Assembly (NCBI RefSeq): GCF_030690725.1
Contig: NZ_JAUYGD010000087.1
Location: forward strand, 1 to 50,673
Origin: Pseudomonas sp.
GTDB lineage: Bacteria; Pseudomonadota; Gammaproteobacteria; Pseudomonadales; Pseudomonadaceae
Reading direction: 5' to 3'
Length of the DNA stretch: 50,673 nt
Below, piece after piece: positions 17,046-25,625 of this stretch (position 1 is its first letter; every line of letters begins with the position of its first letter). The notes under the pieces are model-generated. The model did not search any database. It was given only the letters and a program-made list of their open reading frames with translations, and was not told the DNA's origin. The position numbers and the translations under genes are program-made.

Positions 17046-17597
17046 TCAATGCTGCGAGGCGATGGCCTGTGCAACGGCGGCCAGCAATGCCGGGTCATCC
17101 GGGGTAGTGCTACTGGGGAAGCTGGCGATCACCTTGCCCTGGGCGTCGATCACATACTTGGAAAAATTCCAGCGCGGCGCCTGGCTTTGCGCGGCCAGTT
17201 CCTTGAACAGCGGCAGTGCATCGCTGCCGGTAACGCGCTGGGTTTCGCTCATGGGGAAGGTCACGCCGTAATTGACGTAGCAGACCTTGGCGATTTCTTC
17301 GCTATTGTCGGCTTCCTGACGGAAGTCATCGGAAGGCACCCCAAGAACCTGCAGGCCCTGCTCCTTGTAGCGCTGGTAGAGCGCTTCCAGGCCTTTGAAC
17401 TGCGGAGTAAAGCCGCAGAAGCTGGCGGTATTGACCACCACCAGCGGCTTGCCGGCAAACTGTGCGCACAGGTCAATGCGCTCCTCGCTGCGCAGCTTCT
17501 GCACCTCCCCCTGCAGCAACGCCGGGCATTCGGCAGCCTGCGTCGGCCCAACCCAGGCACTGAGCAGAGCGACAACCAGCAGGGGAAAACGCCACAT
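17046..17597 (-). CDS. periplasmic glutathione-peroxidase-like protein
   Basis: A 183-residue thioredoxin-fold peroxidase relative with a signal peptide (cleavage near TQAAE, about residue 21), so it should act in the periplasm. The peroxidatic Cys61 is in NTASFCGFTPQF and the conserved Trp-Asn is present in WNFSKYV. The block that normally reads FPCNQFG is VPSDDFR here, so the catalytic Gln is replaced by Asp91. The thiol donor and substrate are unclear. AAGGTGA supports the ATG at 17597. It lies 40 nt after the 41-aa ORF, downstream of an MFS gene. Confidence 0.87.
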   Translation of the reverse strand: MWRFPLLVVALLSAWVGPTQAAECPALLQGEVQKLRSEERIDLCAQFAGKPLVVVNTASFCGFTPQFKGLEALYQRYKEQGLQVLGVPSDDFRQEADNSEEIAKVCYVNYGVTFPMSETQRVTGSDALPLFKELAAQSQAPRWNFSKYVIDAQGKVIASFPSSTTPDDPALLAAVAQAIASQH

Positions 17598-17637
17598 ACA
17601 CATCACCTTGAGTAACTGGAACGACAGAGTAACAGCC

Positions 17638-17763
17638 TTAACATACACCCAAACCCAGCTGCAGAAAGGCCAGGCCACTTTGCAGCCAGCCCCACCAGGC
17701 CAGGCCCAGGGCCAACATGCCGCCCATCACCAGCGCGGTGTTCCAGCCATAGTCGGTATTCAT
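17638..17763 (-). CDS. 41-residue single-helix membrane protein coupled to the MFS gene
   Basis: A short ORF on the minus strand whose ATG overlaps the MFS stop codon in an ATGA junction and which ends in TAA 40 nt before the GPx-like gene. The product starts MNTDYGWNTALVMGG. Residues 9-27 and 30-40 are strongly hydrophobic, with Trp at 7, 23, 24 and 26 and a terminal Cys41. Start-stop overlap, GC-rich synonymous positions and a clean membrane profile argue for a real gene. It may be a small partner subunit of the transporter. I know of no named family. Confidence 0.62.
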   Translation of the reverse strand: MNTDYGWNTALVMGGMLALGLAWWGWLQSGLAFLQLGLGVC

Positions 17764-18968
17764 GCATTCGCCTCCTGTTGTTGCAAGCGGGCCACGGGCA
17801 GCTCGCGTACTGGCCAGTTCAGCGCGGCGGCCAGCAGGCTGAGCAGCACGGCAATCTGCCAGACCAGATCATAACTGCCGGTATGGTCATACAGATAGCC
17901 GCCCATCCAGCCGCCGAGAAAAGCCCCCAACTGGTGGAACAGAAAGACGATGCCGCCAAGCATCGACAGATTGCGCACACCGAACAGGGTCGCCACCGTG
18001 CCATTGGTCAGCGGCACCGTCGACAGCCACAACAGGCCCATGGCCACGCCAAAGGCATAGGCGCTCCACACCGTCAGTGGCGTCAGGATAAACGCCACAA
18101 TCACCACCGCCCGTGCCAGGTACAGCGCGCTGAGCAGGCGCGGTTTGGACATCCGCCCGCCCAGCCAGCCGGCGATATAGGTGCCAAAGATATTAAACAG
18201 ACCCACCAGCGCCAGCACCGTAGTGCCGACCAGTGCAGGCAGATGCTGATCGACCAGATAGGCCGGCAGATGCACGCCGATAAACACCACCTGAAAGCCG
18301 CAGACGAAAAAGCCCAATGCCAACAGCCAGAAACCGGAATGGCTGCAGGCCTCACGCAGCGCTTCACCCAGGGTTTGTTCCTGACCGGTAAGCGGTAGTG
18401 GCGTGTCCTTAAGCATTGCCGCTAGCGGCACAATCAATGCCACCAGCAGGCCCAGCGCCATCAGCGCCACTGACCAACCCAGCCAGCTAAGCAGGCCCAG
18501 GGTGCCGGGGAGCATAACGAACTGGCCAAAGGAGCCCGCCGCCGCCGCGATACCCATGGCCATGCTGCGTTTCTCCATCGGTACGGCGCGGCCCACTGCA
18601 CCGAGAATCACCGAGAACGAGGTGCCGGACAGACCGATGCCGATCAGCAGCCCGGCGCTCAGCGACAGACTCATCGGCGAATCAGCCAGGCCCATGCAGC
18701 CGAGGCCAATGGCATACAGCACGCCGCCGACAATCACCGTGCGTTTGGCGCCGAAGCGGTCGGCCAGGGCCCCGGTAAAGGGCTGGGTCAGGCCCCAGAT
18801 CAGGTTCTGCAAGGCAATGGCAAAGGCAAATACCTCACGGCCCCAGCCGAACTCGGCGCTCATCGGCGGCAGGAACAGGCCAAAACCATGACGAATGCCC
18901 AGCGACAGCGCCAGGACCAGCGATGCGCCCAGCATTAACCAGCCACTGGTGCGCCATAACGAAGTCAT
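17760..18968 (-). CDS. MFS transporter, 12 TM
   Basis: A 402-residue major facilitator with two six-helix halves. The loop-2/3 signature appears as GALADRFGAKR (near residue 68), and the corresponding second-half segment is GWLGGRMSKPRLLSA. The central loop after helix 6 contains KDTPLPLTGQEQTLGEAL. Family members of this type export or import small organic acids or drugs; the substrate is unknown. Its TGA overlaps the ATG of a 41-residue membrane ORF, and the GPx-like gene follows. The 213-nt region upstream (18969-19181) shows no gene. Confidence 0.9.
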   Translation of the reverse strand: MTSLWRTSGWLMLGASLVLALSLGIRHGFGLFLPPMSAEFGWGREVFAFAIALQNLIWGLTQPFTGALADRFGAKRTVIVGGVLYAIGLGCMGLADSPMSLSLSAGLLIGIGLSGTSFSVILGAVGRAVPMEKRSMAMGIAAAAGSFGQFVMLPGTLGLLSWLGWSVALMALGLLVALIVPLAAMLKDTPLPLTGQEQTLGEALREACSHSGFWLLALGFFVCGFQVVFIGVHLPAYLVDQHLPALVGTTVLALVGLFNIFGTYIAGWLGGRMSKPRLLSALYLARAVVIVAFILTPLTVWSAYAFGVAMGLLWLSTVPLTNGTVATLFGVRNLSMLGGIVFLFHQLGAFLGGWMGGYLYDHTGSYDLVWQIAVLLSLLAAALNWPVRELPVARLQQQEANA

Positions 18969-19181
18969 AGGTTGTCCTTTACGGGTAGCGACCCGCTTAT
19001 CGAGAAATCGGCAATATGGCGCAGGTATATACCGCTACCCGCTCAGGTAACAGCTACAGCTGTTCGGCAATCCAGTGCTACAGATTGCACCCTGAGCTAG
19101 AGATGCTGGCAAGCCGACCATCGGCTAACAGGCCGCTGAGAACACTAGCTGCGAGGGTAAGCCTGCGTTGAAAACGGCCGG

Positions 19182-20078
19182 CTAATCGAACAGCAGCGGC
19201 GCGGCACTGGCGCGCTGGGCGAAGAACGTCAGCAACTGCTTGTGGTAGTGGCTATACACCTCGGGCGGCAGCCAACGCTGGTAGATCGCCAGGGTGCTGG
19301 CGGGCGTAGCAGAAAGCTCACGAATGGCCTGATCAATACGCCCAGCCATGCGCGCGCCCCATGGCGTGCGTGAGCAGTAGATGCCCACCGTCACCAGTTC
19401 GGCGTTTTCCCGCAGCGGCACGCTGACCAGCGCATCACTGAGGCTGAAATGACGCATCACCTCGGTGTAGATCACCGGGTAATCGAAGACATAATCCAGA
19501 CGGTGATGGCTGACCATCAGCAGCAGGTTTTCCCCACCTTGGCTGCCACCCAGCTCGGGGAGATGCCCTGCGGCGTGCGCCTGCAGCAGGCGTTCACGAA
19601 TCGACGCGGGATAGACCCGACTCTTGGCCAGAGCGCCGCGCAGATAAGGATTGCCGAACAGCCAGTCGAGGCTGACCTGGCCGTCTTCGATTAGCAGTTG
19701 ATCGCGGGTTTGCCGGCGGACCAGCACATGAATCGGCGTGGTTGCCACATAAGGTACGAAGTAACCTTGCTGATCGCGCTCGGGGCTCTGCAGCTGGCCA
19801 CTGCTGCACATTTCTCCTTGCTCACCCATGCGCTGCTCCACGCGGGCCATGGGCAACACTTCGTAGCGCATCTGCAGCTCGGGCAGGCGTGCAGCCAACA
19901 GCTGCATAGCCTCGAACAGCACACCATCAACCACCTGACCATCGCGTACATTGAAGACACCCGGGATCGGCACAACGCCCCACACCAGCTCCTCGGCCTG
20001 CAATACGTCAGCACAGGGCAAGGCCCCGAGCAATGCCGCCAACAGCGTCGAGTAAAACAACCTGCGCACCATATACAT
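19182..20078 (-). CDS. periplasmic solute-binding-like protein (SBP family 3 fold)
   Basis: A 298-residue secreted protein with a signal peptide ending near VLQAEE (about residue 28), then a bilobed extracellular-solute-binding-like fold: LVWGVVPIPGVFNVRDG at the start, GVLFEAMQLLAARLP, and a late DYVFDYPVIYTEVM. No ABC permease or ATPase gene is nearby, so it is more likely a stand-alone sensor or binding protein than a transporter component. The ligand is unknown. A second in-frame ATG at 20072 is possible. It follows the cobalamin operon on the same strand, 28 nt after cobS, but looks unrelated to it. Confidence 0.75.
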   Translation of the reverse strand: MYMVRRLFYSTLLAALLGALPCADVLQAEELVWGVVPIPGVFNVRDGQVVDGVLFEAMQLLAARLPELQMRYEVLPMARVEQRMGEQGEMCSSGQLQSPERDQQGYFVPYVATTPIHVLVRRQTRDQLLIEDGQVSLDWLFGNPYLRGALAKSRVYPASIRERLLQAHAAGHLPELGGSQGGENLLLMVSHHRLDYVFDYPVIYTEVMRHFSLSDALVSVPLRENAELVTVGIYCSRTPWGARMAGRIDQAIRELSATPASTLAIYQRWLPPEVYSHYHKQLLTFFAQRASAAPLLFD

Positions 20079-20106
20079 CCCTGCTACGTCTTGCTGTCCT
20101 TACACG

Positions 20107-20832
20107 CTAGCAGGCCAAGGCCACCAGCACCGCGCACTCGGCTATTTCCAGCAGAGCTCCGGCGGTATCACCGGTGGTGCCATCCAAACGTTTGAGCATC
20201 AAGCTGCGCAGCCAGATAAACACGCCACCGGCTACCAACAAGGCCAGCAGCGCCGGCCAGCCAAACAGCAACATGGCCAGGGCATTGGCGCCCAGTACCC
20301 AAGGCAGTTGCCGGCGCGGCAGATGCTCGGCCAACGCCTGACCGAGGCCGCCAGCGCGCACATAAGCTGTGGTCAGAAACAGCAGCGGCAGCAGACAGCG
20401 CGCCAGCCAGGGCACCAGTACCAGCAGTAACCCTGAGCCGCTCTCCAGCAAGGCCACCAGCGCAGCAAACTTGAGCAATAACAGCAGTACCAGCACCACC
20501 ACCGCAATCGGCCCGCTGCGCGGGTCTTTCATAATGGCCAGGGTGCGCTGTTTATCACCAAAGCCGCCAACCCAGGCATCGGCGCTGTCGGCCAGGCCAT
20601 CCAGATGCAGGCCGCCACTGATGCCCACCCACAGCGTCAACAGCAGCGCCGCCTGCAACAGCACCGCGCTATCGCCCAGCAGTTGCTGCGCCGCGAGCAG
20701 CAACACACCGATCAACAGCCCCACCAGCGGATAGAACAACAGCGAACGGCCGATCTGCTCAGGCGTCGGCAGGCCTGCCAGGGTCACCGGCAGGCGGGTG
20801 AGAAATTGCAGGGCAATCCACCAGGACGTCAT
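20107..20832 (-). CDS. cobS: cobalamin synthase (adenosylcobinamide-GDP ribazoletransferase)
   Basis: Joins adenosylcobinamide-GDP with alpha-ribazole (phosphate) in the last stage of B12 assembly (called cobV in Pseudomonas literature). The 241-residue integral membrane protein has several hydrophobic helices and the acidic family motif GGLHLDGLADSADAW, followed by DPRSGPIAVV. The start is ATG 20832, which overlaps the cobC TGA as ATGA; a start 12 nt upstream is also open. It is the last gene of the operon. Confidence 0.95.
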   Translation of the reverse strand: MTSWWIALQFLTRLPVTLAGLPTPEQIGRSLLFYPLVGLLIGVLLLAAQQLLGDSAVLLQAALLLTLWVGISGGLHLDGLADSADAWVGGFGDKQRTLAIMKDPRSGPIAVVVLVLLLLLKFAALVALLESGSGLLLVLVPWLARCLLPLLFLTTAYVRAGGLGQALAEHLPRRQLPWVLGANALAMLLFGWPALLALLVAGGVFIWLRSLMLKRLDGTTGDTAGALLEIAECAVLVALAC

Positions 20833-21404
20833 GCGCGCTCCCACAGCTGCCCCTGTTCATCCAGACACAGTTGATAGCGCTCGGCATGTCCCACCGCTAC
20901 CTGCAGCAGATCATTGCGCGGCAAGCCACGGGCCCGCGCCAGCAGCAGACGGATCACCCCACCATGGGTCACCAACAGCAAGCGCTCGCCGGCATGGCGT
21001 GCCTGCAAGCGTTGCAAGGCGCTCAATATTCGCGCCTCGAAGGCCAGCAACGGTTCGCCTTCGGGCGGAGTAAAGCCATAGGGGTCGCTCCAGAAACGGC
21101 CCAATTCTTCTGCGCTGGTCTGCATCAGCTCGGCGGTGCTGCGCCCTTCCCACGCGCCGAAATGCAGCTCCTGCAGATCCGGCTCCAGGCTGAGTGGCAC
21201 ACCGTGCTGCGTCGCCAGCTCTTCGGCAAAGCGCGCGCAGCGCTGCAGCGGCGAGCTGATAAGCCGATCCCAGCGACTGCCGTCAGCCACCGCCGCGCGC
21301 AGCTGCGCCCAGCCGGTTGCAGTCAGGGCATCGTCGAGGCTACCGCGCAGGCCACCGCCCAGTTCAGTTTCGCCGTGGCGCAGCAGTTCCAGGTAGACCG
21401 TCAT
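20829..21404 (-). CDS. cobC: alpha-ribazole phosphatase (histidine phosphatase family)
   Basis: Predicted to dephosphorylate alpha-ribazole-5'-phosphate or adenosylcobalamin-5'-phosphate in the nucleotide-loop branch. The 191-residue chain has the phosphohistidine motif LLRHGETE at the N-terminus and the second catalytic His in LLVTHGGVIRLL. Position between cobT and cobS, with ATGA overlaps on both sides, fixes the pathway role that the family alone would not. It should not be confused with the Pseudomonas usage of cobC for the PLP enzyme at 24625-25617. Confidence 0.92.
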   Translation of the reverse strand: MTVYLELLRHGETELGGGLRGSLDDALTATGWAQLRAAVADGSRWDRLISSPLQRCARFAEELATQHGVPLSLEPDLQELHFGAWEGRSTAELMQTSAEELGRFWSDPYGFTPPEGEPLLAFEARILSALQRLQARHAGERLLLVTHGGVIRLLLARARGLPRNDLLQVAVGHAERYQLCLDEQGQLWERA

Positions 21405-22456
21405 GCCGGGCGCTCGGCCACCGCCGCCTCGGCAAAGGTGGCCATATCGTTGTGCAGGCTGCAGGCCAGTTGCAGCAAAGGCACCGCCAAGGCGGCACCA
21501 CTGCCCTCACCCAGACGCAGGCCCAGATCGAGCAAAGGTTCGGCCTGCAGCGCCTTGAGCACCCGTTGATGGCCGGGCTCGGCGCCGCTGTGAGCAAACA
21601 GCAGCCAGTTGCGACAATCCGGATTCAGCTGTACCGCCAGCAAGGCGGCAACGCTGCAGATATAACCATCCACCAAGGCGGTGATGCCCTGCTGCGCGCA
21701 GGCCAGATAGGCACCGCTCAGCGCGGCAATCTCGAAGCCGCCAAGGCGTTGCAAGATATCGATGGGTTCGCTGATCGCCGGGCGGTGCAGCTCCAGCGCG
21801 ATCTCGATCACTTCGGCTTTATGCGCCACGCCCGCGCTATCCAGACCGGTGCCCGGGCCGGCCAGACCCAGCGCCGGACACTCCAGCAGCAGGCAGGCCA
21901 TGGCCGTGGCCGCGGTGGTATTGCCGATGCCCATCTCGCCGCCGATAAACAGCTGGCTGCCAGCTTCACGGGCGCGCTGCACACTGGCCTGGCCGGCCTC
22001 CAGGGCCAGCAGCAACTGCGCGGCGGTCATCGCCGGGCCCTGGGCGAAGTTCGCCGTGCCCGCGCCGATATGCAGATGACGCACGCCGCGCAGCGGTTCC
22101 AGCGGCAACGCGGTGCCCAGGTCGATAACCTCAAGCGTCGCGCCCAGCTGCTTGGCCAATACGCTGATCGCCGCGCCGCCATTGACGAAGTTGCGCAGCA
22201 TCTGCCCGGTAACCGCCTGGGGGAATGCCGATACACCTTCGGCGACCACGCCGTGGTCACCGGCAAAAATACTGATCCACAGCTGCTCAATCTGCGGCCG
22301 CTGACTGCCTTGCATAGCCGCCAGCTCAATCGCCAACTGCTCCAGCTGACCGAGCGAGCCGGCCGGTTTGGTCAGTTCGAGCTGACGCGCCTGGGCCTTG
22401 CTGCGCGCGGGCATATCCAGCGCCTGACAGCCCTGTTGCCACCATTGCTCACTCAT
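21401..22456 (-). CDS. cobT: nicotinate-nucleotide-dimethylbenzimidazole phosphoribosyltransferase
   Basis: Makes alpha-ribazole-5'-phosphate from NaMN and 5,6-dimethylbenzimidazole, activating the lower ligand made by BluB. The 351-residue protein matches CobT length and shows the GGEMGIGNTTAATA block, IFAGDHGVVAEGVSAFPQ near residue 65, and a late LRLGEGSGAALAVPLL with the catalytic Glu. Its start overlaps the cobU stop and its stop overlaps the cobC start, both as ATGA. Confidence 0.96.
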   Translation of the reverse strand: MSEQWWQQGCQALDMPARSKAQARQLELTKPAGSLGQLEQLAIELAAMQGSQRPQIEQLWISIFAGDHGVVAEGVSAFPQAVTGQMLRNFVNGGAAISVLAKQLGATLEVIDLGTALPLEPLRGVRHLHIGAGTANFAQGPAMTAAQLLLALEAGQASVQRAREAGSQLFIGGEMGIGNTTAATAMACLLLECPALGLAGPGTGLDSAGVAHKAEVIEIALELHRPAISEPIDILQRLGGFEIAALSGAYLACAQQGITALVDGYICSVAALLAVQLNPDCRNWLLFAHSGAEPGHQRVLKALQAEPLLDLGLRLGEGSGAALAVPLLQLACSLHNDMATFAEAAVAERPA

Positions 22457-22974
22457 AGCGCTTTCCCCTTGAGAACCATCGGCAAACCCGCCACGGTAAA
22501 CACCACACGCTCACAACGCTCGGCCAGGGCCTGATGCAGCCAGCCAGCCTCGTCAACATAACGGCGGGTCAGCTCACCCAGCGGCACCACACCCAGGCCG
22601 GTTTCATTGCTGACCAACAGAATCCACCCGGGCAGGCCGCCCACACAGTCCAGTAGCGCATCACGCTCGGCGCTCAGGCGCGCCGGGTTATCCAGCATTA
22701 ACAGATTGGTCAGCCACAGGGTCAGACAATCGACCAGCAGGCACTTGTCCGCTGCGGCCTGCTCACGCAGCACCCGGGCCAAGGCCAAGGGTTCTTCCAC
22801 CAGGCCCCACTGCGCCGGACGGCGTTCGCGGTGCTGGGTAATACGCGTATTCATCTCGCCATCCAGCGCCTGGCTGGTGGCGATATAGGTGACCGCCAGG
22901 CCGCACTCGGCCGCCAGTCGCTCGGCCAGACGGCTTTTGCCGGAGCGGGCACCGCCAAGAATCAGTTCATGCAT
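22453..22974 (-). CDS. cobU: adenosylcobinamide kinase / GTP:cobinamide-P guanylyltransferase
   Basis: Bifunctional enzyme that phosphorylates adenosylcobinamide and then transfers GMP to it (cobP in Pseudomonas usage). The 173-residue protein starts with P-loop GGARSGKS, carries the ITQHRERRP block with the guanylylated His, and has LLVDCLTLWLTNLL and LVSNETGLGVVP. It begins a second run of overlapping genes, separated from cobQ by a 200-nt stretch of palindromic repeats. Confidence 0.96.
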   Translation of the reverse strand: MHELILGGARSGKSRLAERLAAECGLAVTYIATSQALDGEMNTRITQHRERRPAQWGLVEEPLALARVLREQAAADKCLLVDCLTLWLTNLLMLDNPARLSAERDALLDCVGGLPGWILLVSNETGLGVVPLGELTRRYVDEAGWLHQALAERCERVVFTVAGLPMVLKGKAL

Positions 22975-23009
22975 GGTTCACCTTTGTTCGAATTCAGTAC
23001 CACGGAACG

Positions 23010-23084
23010 TGGGAGGGGCTTTAGCCGCGACACTTCTAGGCCAGCCAATCGCGGCTAAAGCGGATCGCCGCCCGGCCCCTCCCA
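23010..23084. repeat. REP-like palindrome (GTGGGAGGGG type)
   Basis: GTGGGAGGGGCTTTAGCCGCGA and, further right, TCGCGGCTAAAGC...GGCCCCTCCCAC form a long imperfect inverted repeat. It lies inside the cobalamin operon, between the cobU start and the cobQ stop, next to a second palindrome of different type. Confidence 0.85.
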
Positions 23085-23113
23085 CAAAAGCCCCGCATAC
23101 AAGCGCGTGCTTC

Positions 23114-23180
23114 GTAGCCCGGATGCAATCCGGGAGCGATCTTATACCCGCCACCGCGTCCCGGATTTCATCCGGGCTAC
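23114..23180. repeat. REP pair (GTAGCCCGGAT type)
   Basis: GTAGCCCGGATGCAATCCGGG and CCCGGATTTCATCCGGGCTAC are two inverted units separated by about 25 nt. The last unit supplies the TAG stop codon of cobQ (23177-23179). The same element type occurs at 44927-44983. Confidence 0.9.
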
Positions 23181-24628
23181 AGGTTACAAAGCTCACGTAA
23201 TTTCTGCGTATCCAGATGCGCCTCAACCAAGTCGGCCAGGCGCTCGATATCGCGCTCACGCAAGGCGTGGTAATCCACCTGCTGCACTTCGCGCAACCCG
23301 GCCCAGCGCAGCAAGGCGCTGCACGCATCGCTGCTCTCGAACAAACCATGCAGATAGGTGCCAAGCACTTGGCCATCGGCGCTTAGCGCGCCGTCGCTAC
23401 GGCCATCGTCCAGTTGCACCGCCGCCGCATCCAGGGCTACGCCACTGCTGACCCCGGCATGAATCTCGTAACCGCTGACCAGGGCATTCTCCAGACACAG
23501 CTGGCCACGCACATTGCGCAACTGCTTCTCCGGCTCCAGCACGGTAGTGAATGCCAGTAGGTCCAATCCATCACTGGAACCCGCAGCCCCCTCAAGCCCA
23601 TACGGGTCGTCGATCTGCGTGCCGAGCATCTGCAAACCGCCGCAGATACCCAGCAGCTTGCCGCCATAGCGCAGATGCTTATCGATAGCCGCCGGCCAGC
23701 CCTGCTCACGCAGAAACGCCAGATCGCTGCGCACGCTCTTCGAGCCGGGCAGGATAATCAGGTCGGCTGCAGGAATCGCCTGACCAGGGCCGACAAAGGT
23801 CAGTTCAACTTGCGGGTGCAGGCGCAACGGATCGAAATCGGTGTGGTTGCTGATGCGGGGCAACACCGGTACCACCACCTTGATCCGCTCGGCGACCTTG
23901 GCGCTCTGGCGAATATCGATGGCGTCTTCGGCTTCCAGGTGGAAATCCATCAGGTAGGGCAATACACCGAGCACCGGCTTGCCGGTGCGCTGCTCCAGCC
24001 AATCCAACCCCGGCTGCAACAGGGCAATATCGCCACGAAAGCGGTTGATCACGAAGCCCTGTACCCGCGCCTGCTCGCTCTCGGAAAGCAGCGCCAGGGT
24101 GCCGACCAGGTGAGCAAATACCCCGCCCTTGTCGATATCGGCAATCAGAATCACCGGGCAGTCCACCGCCTCGGCAAAACCCATATTGGCGATATCGCCG
24201 GCGCGCAGGTTGATCTCCGCAGGCGACCCCGCACCCTCCACCATCACCACCGGATAAGCGGCGCTCAAGCGCTGGTGCGACTGCAGCACCGCCTGCATCG
24301 CCACCTTCTTGTAATCGTGATAGGCCACGGCATCCATGCTGCTTAGCGCGCGGCCATGGATGATCACCTGGGCGCCGGTATCGCTATTGGGCTTGAGCAG
24401 CACCGGGTTCATATCAGTGTGCGGCGCCAGCCCGGCAGCCTGAGCCTGTACCGCCTGGGCGCGACCGATTTCACCGCCGTCAGCAGTGACTGCGCTGTTG
24501 AGCGCCATATTCTGCGGTTTAAACGGCACCACGCTGACGCCCTGGCGCTTAAGCCAGCGGCATAGCGCGGTGACCAGAGTGCTCTTGCCGGCATCGGAGG
24601 TGGTGCCCTGCACCATCAGTGTGGTCAT
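23177..24628 (-). CDS. cobQ: cobyric acid synthase (glutamine-hydrolysing)
   Basis: Amidates four carboxylates (b, d, e, g) of adenosylcobyrinic acid a,c-diamide. The 483-residue enzyme has an N-terminal ATPase domain with VQGTTSDAGKST and the PFKPQNMALNSAVT block, a VVMVEGAGSPAEINL switch, and a C-terminal class I glutaminase domain with nucleophile Cys in GICGGLQMLG and catalytic His in YLHGLFES. Its start overlaps the upstream cobD stop (ATGA), and its stop lies in a REP palindrome, which may separate expression of the upstream and downstream halves of the operon. Confidence 0.97.
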   Translation of the reverse strand: MTTLMVQGTTSDAGKSTLVTALCRWLKRQGVSVVPFKPQNMALNSAVTADGGEIGRAQAVQAQAAGLAPHTDMNPVLLKPNSDTGAQVIIHGRALSSMDAVAYHDYKKVAMQAVLQSHQRLSAAYPVVMVEGAGSPAEINLRAGDIANMGFAEAVDCPVILIADIDKGGVFAHLVGTLALLSESEQARVQGFVINRFRGDIALLQPGLDWLEQRTGKPVLGVLPYLMDFHLEAEDAIDIRQSAKVAERIKVVVPVLPRISNHTDFDPLRLHPQVELTFVGPGQAIPAADLIILPGSKSVRSDLAFLREQGWPAAIDKHLRYGGKLLGICGGLQMLGTQIDDPYGLEGAAGSSDGLDLLAFTTVLEPEKQLRNVRGQLCLENALVSGYEIHAGVSSGVALDAAAVQLDDGRSDGALSADGQVLGTYLHGLFESSDACSALLRWAGLREVQQVDYHALRERDIERLADLVEAHLDTQKLRELCNL

Positions 24629-25617
24629 GGCAACTCTCCAGCGAAGACCGCCAGCGCTTGCTGCAAACGCTGCCAGCCGGTTTCATCCGGCGGCAGACCA
24701 AAACGCAGGCTCAGCGGCTGTTCAAACAGGCGGGTAAGAATCCCCTGCAGGGCGAGAAACTCATGCAGCAAGGCGGCCTGCGGTGTGCAACAGAACTGGA
24801 ACAGCGCACAACCGCCTGTAGGGCTGAGTCCATGCGCAGTCAGCAGCGCCGCCAGACGTTCGCCATCGGCCAGCAACCGCTCACGTTGCACCTGCTGGCC
24901 GGCCATATCCTGCAATAACGCCGTGGCCACCACCCGGCTCGGCCCACTGATGGCCCAAGGCCCGAGTAACTCGGCCAGTTGCGTCAGCAGCTGCGGCTGC
25001 GCCAGGACAAAGCCCAGGCGAATGCCCGCCAAGCCGAAAAACTTGCCAAACGAACGCAGCACGATCAGCCCCGGCAACTCGCTGAACGCCGCCAGGCTGA
25101 AGGCCGGCGTGCAGTCGATAAAGGCCTCGTCCACCACCAGCCAGCCGCCCCGTTCGGCCAAACGCCGATGCCACTCCAGCAAACGCGCAGGTTCGACGCG
25201 GCGCCCGGTGGGGTTGTTCGGATTGACCAGCAGCAAGACATCAATGCGTTCCAGCGCCCGTTCAATCGCCCCTTCGCTGAGTTCCAGCAGACGGTGCCCT
25301 TCACGCTGCCAGGCCGCCGCATGCTCGGCATAAGCCGGCGAAACGATACCCACCGTGACGTTGCGCAGTAGACGCGGCAGCGTCTGGATCGCGGCTTGCG
25401 AACCGGCTACCGGCAGCAGATTGCTCACGCCGTAGTAATCGCGGGCGGCGATTTCCAGGCCGTCCTGCTGCTCGGGCAGACGTGCCCAGGCACTGGCAGG
25501 AATTGCCGGCAGCGGCCAACCGTAAGGCGCGATGCCCGTGGACAAATCCAGCCAATCCGCCAAAGCAATGCCATAACGCAGCGAGGCCGCGCGCAAGCGA
25601 CCGCCGTGCTCAAGCAT
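24625..25617 (-). CDS. cobD: threonine-phosphate decarboxylase (PLP enzyme)
   Basis: Supplies (R)-1-amino-2-propanol phosphate, the linker between the corrin ring and the nucleotide loop (cobC in Pseudomonas usage). The 330-residue aminotransferase-fold protein shows an early STGIAPYGWP, LLVNPNNPTGR, WLVVDEAFIDCTP, and the PLP lysine in VLRSFGKFFGLAGIRLGF. The start chosen is ATG 25617, 8 nt after the cbiB stop and the only junction in this half of the operon that does not overlap. It ends in an ATGA overlap with cobQ. Confidence 0.94.
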   Translation of the reverse strand: MLEHGGRLRAASLRYGIALADWLDLSTGIAPYGWPLPAIPASAWARLPEQQDGLEIAARDYYGVSNLLPVAGSQAAIQTLPRLLRNVTVGIVSPAYAEHAAAWQREGHRLLELSEGAIERALERIDVLLLVNPNNPTGRRVEPARLLEWHRRLAERGGWLVVDEAFIDCTPAFSLAAFSELPGLIVLRSFGKFFGLAGIRLGFVLAQPQLLTQLAELLGPWAISGPSRVVATALLQDMAGQQVQRERLLADGERLAALLTAHGLSPTGGCALFQFCCTPQAALLHEFLALQGILTRLFEQPLSLRFGLPPDETGWQRLQQALAVFAGELP

Positions 25618-25625
25618 TAGAAGGT

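Noticed and set aside
19085..19185. Degraded fifth copy of the MITE-like repeat
   Set aside because: GAGCTAGAGAT and GCGTTGAAAACGGCC match pieces of the family, but in opposite orientation and without the inverted ends, so chance or a scrambled remnant cannot be told apart.
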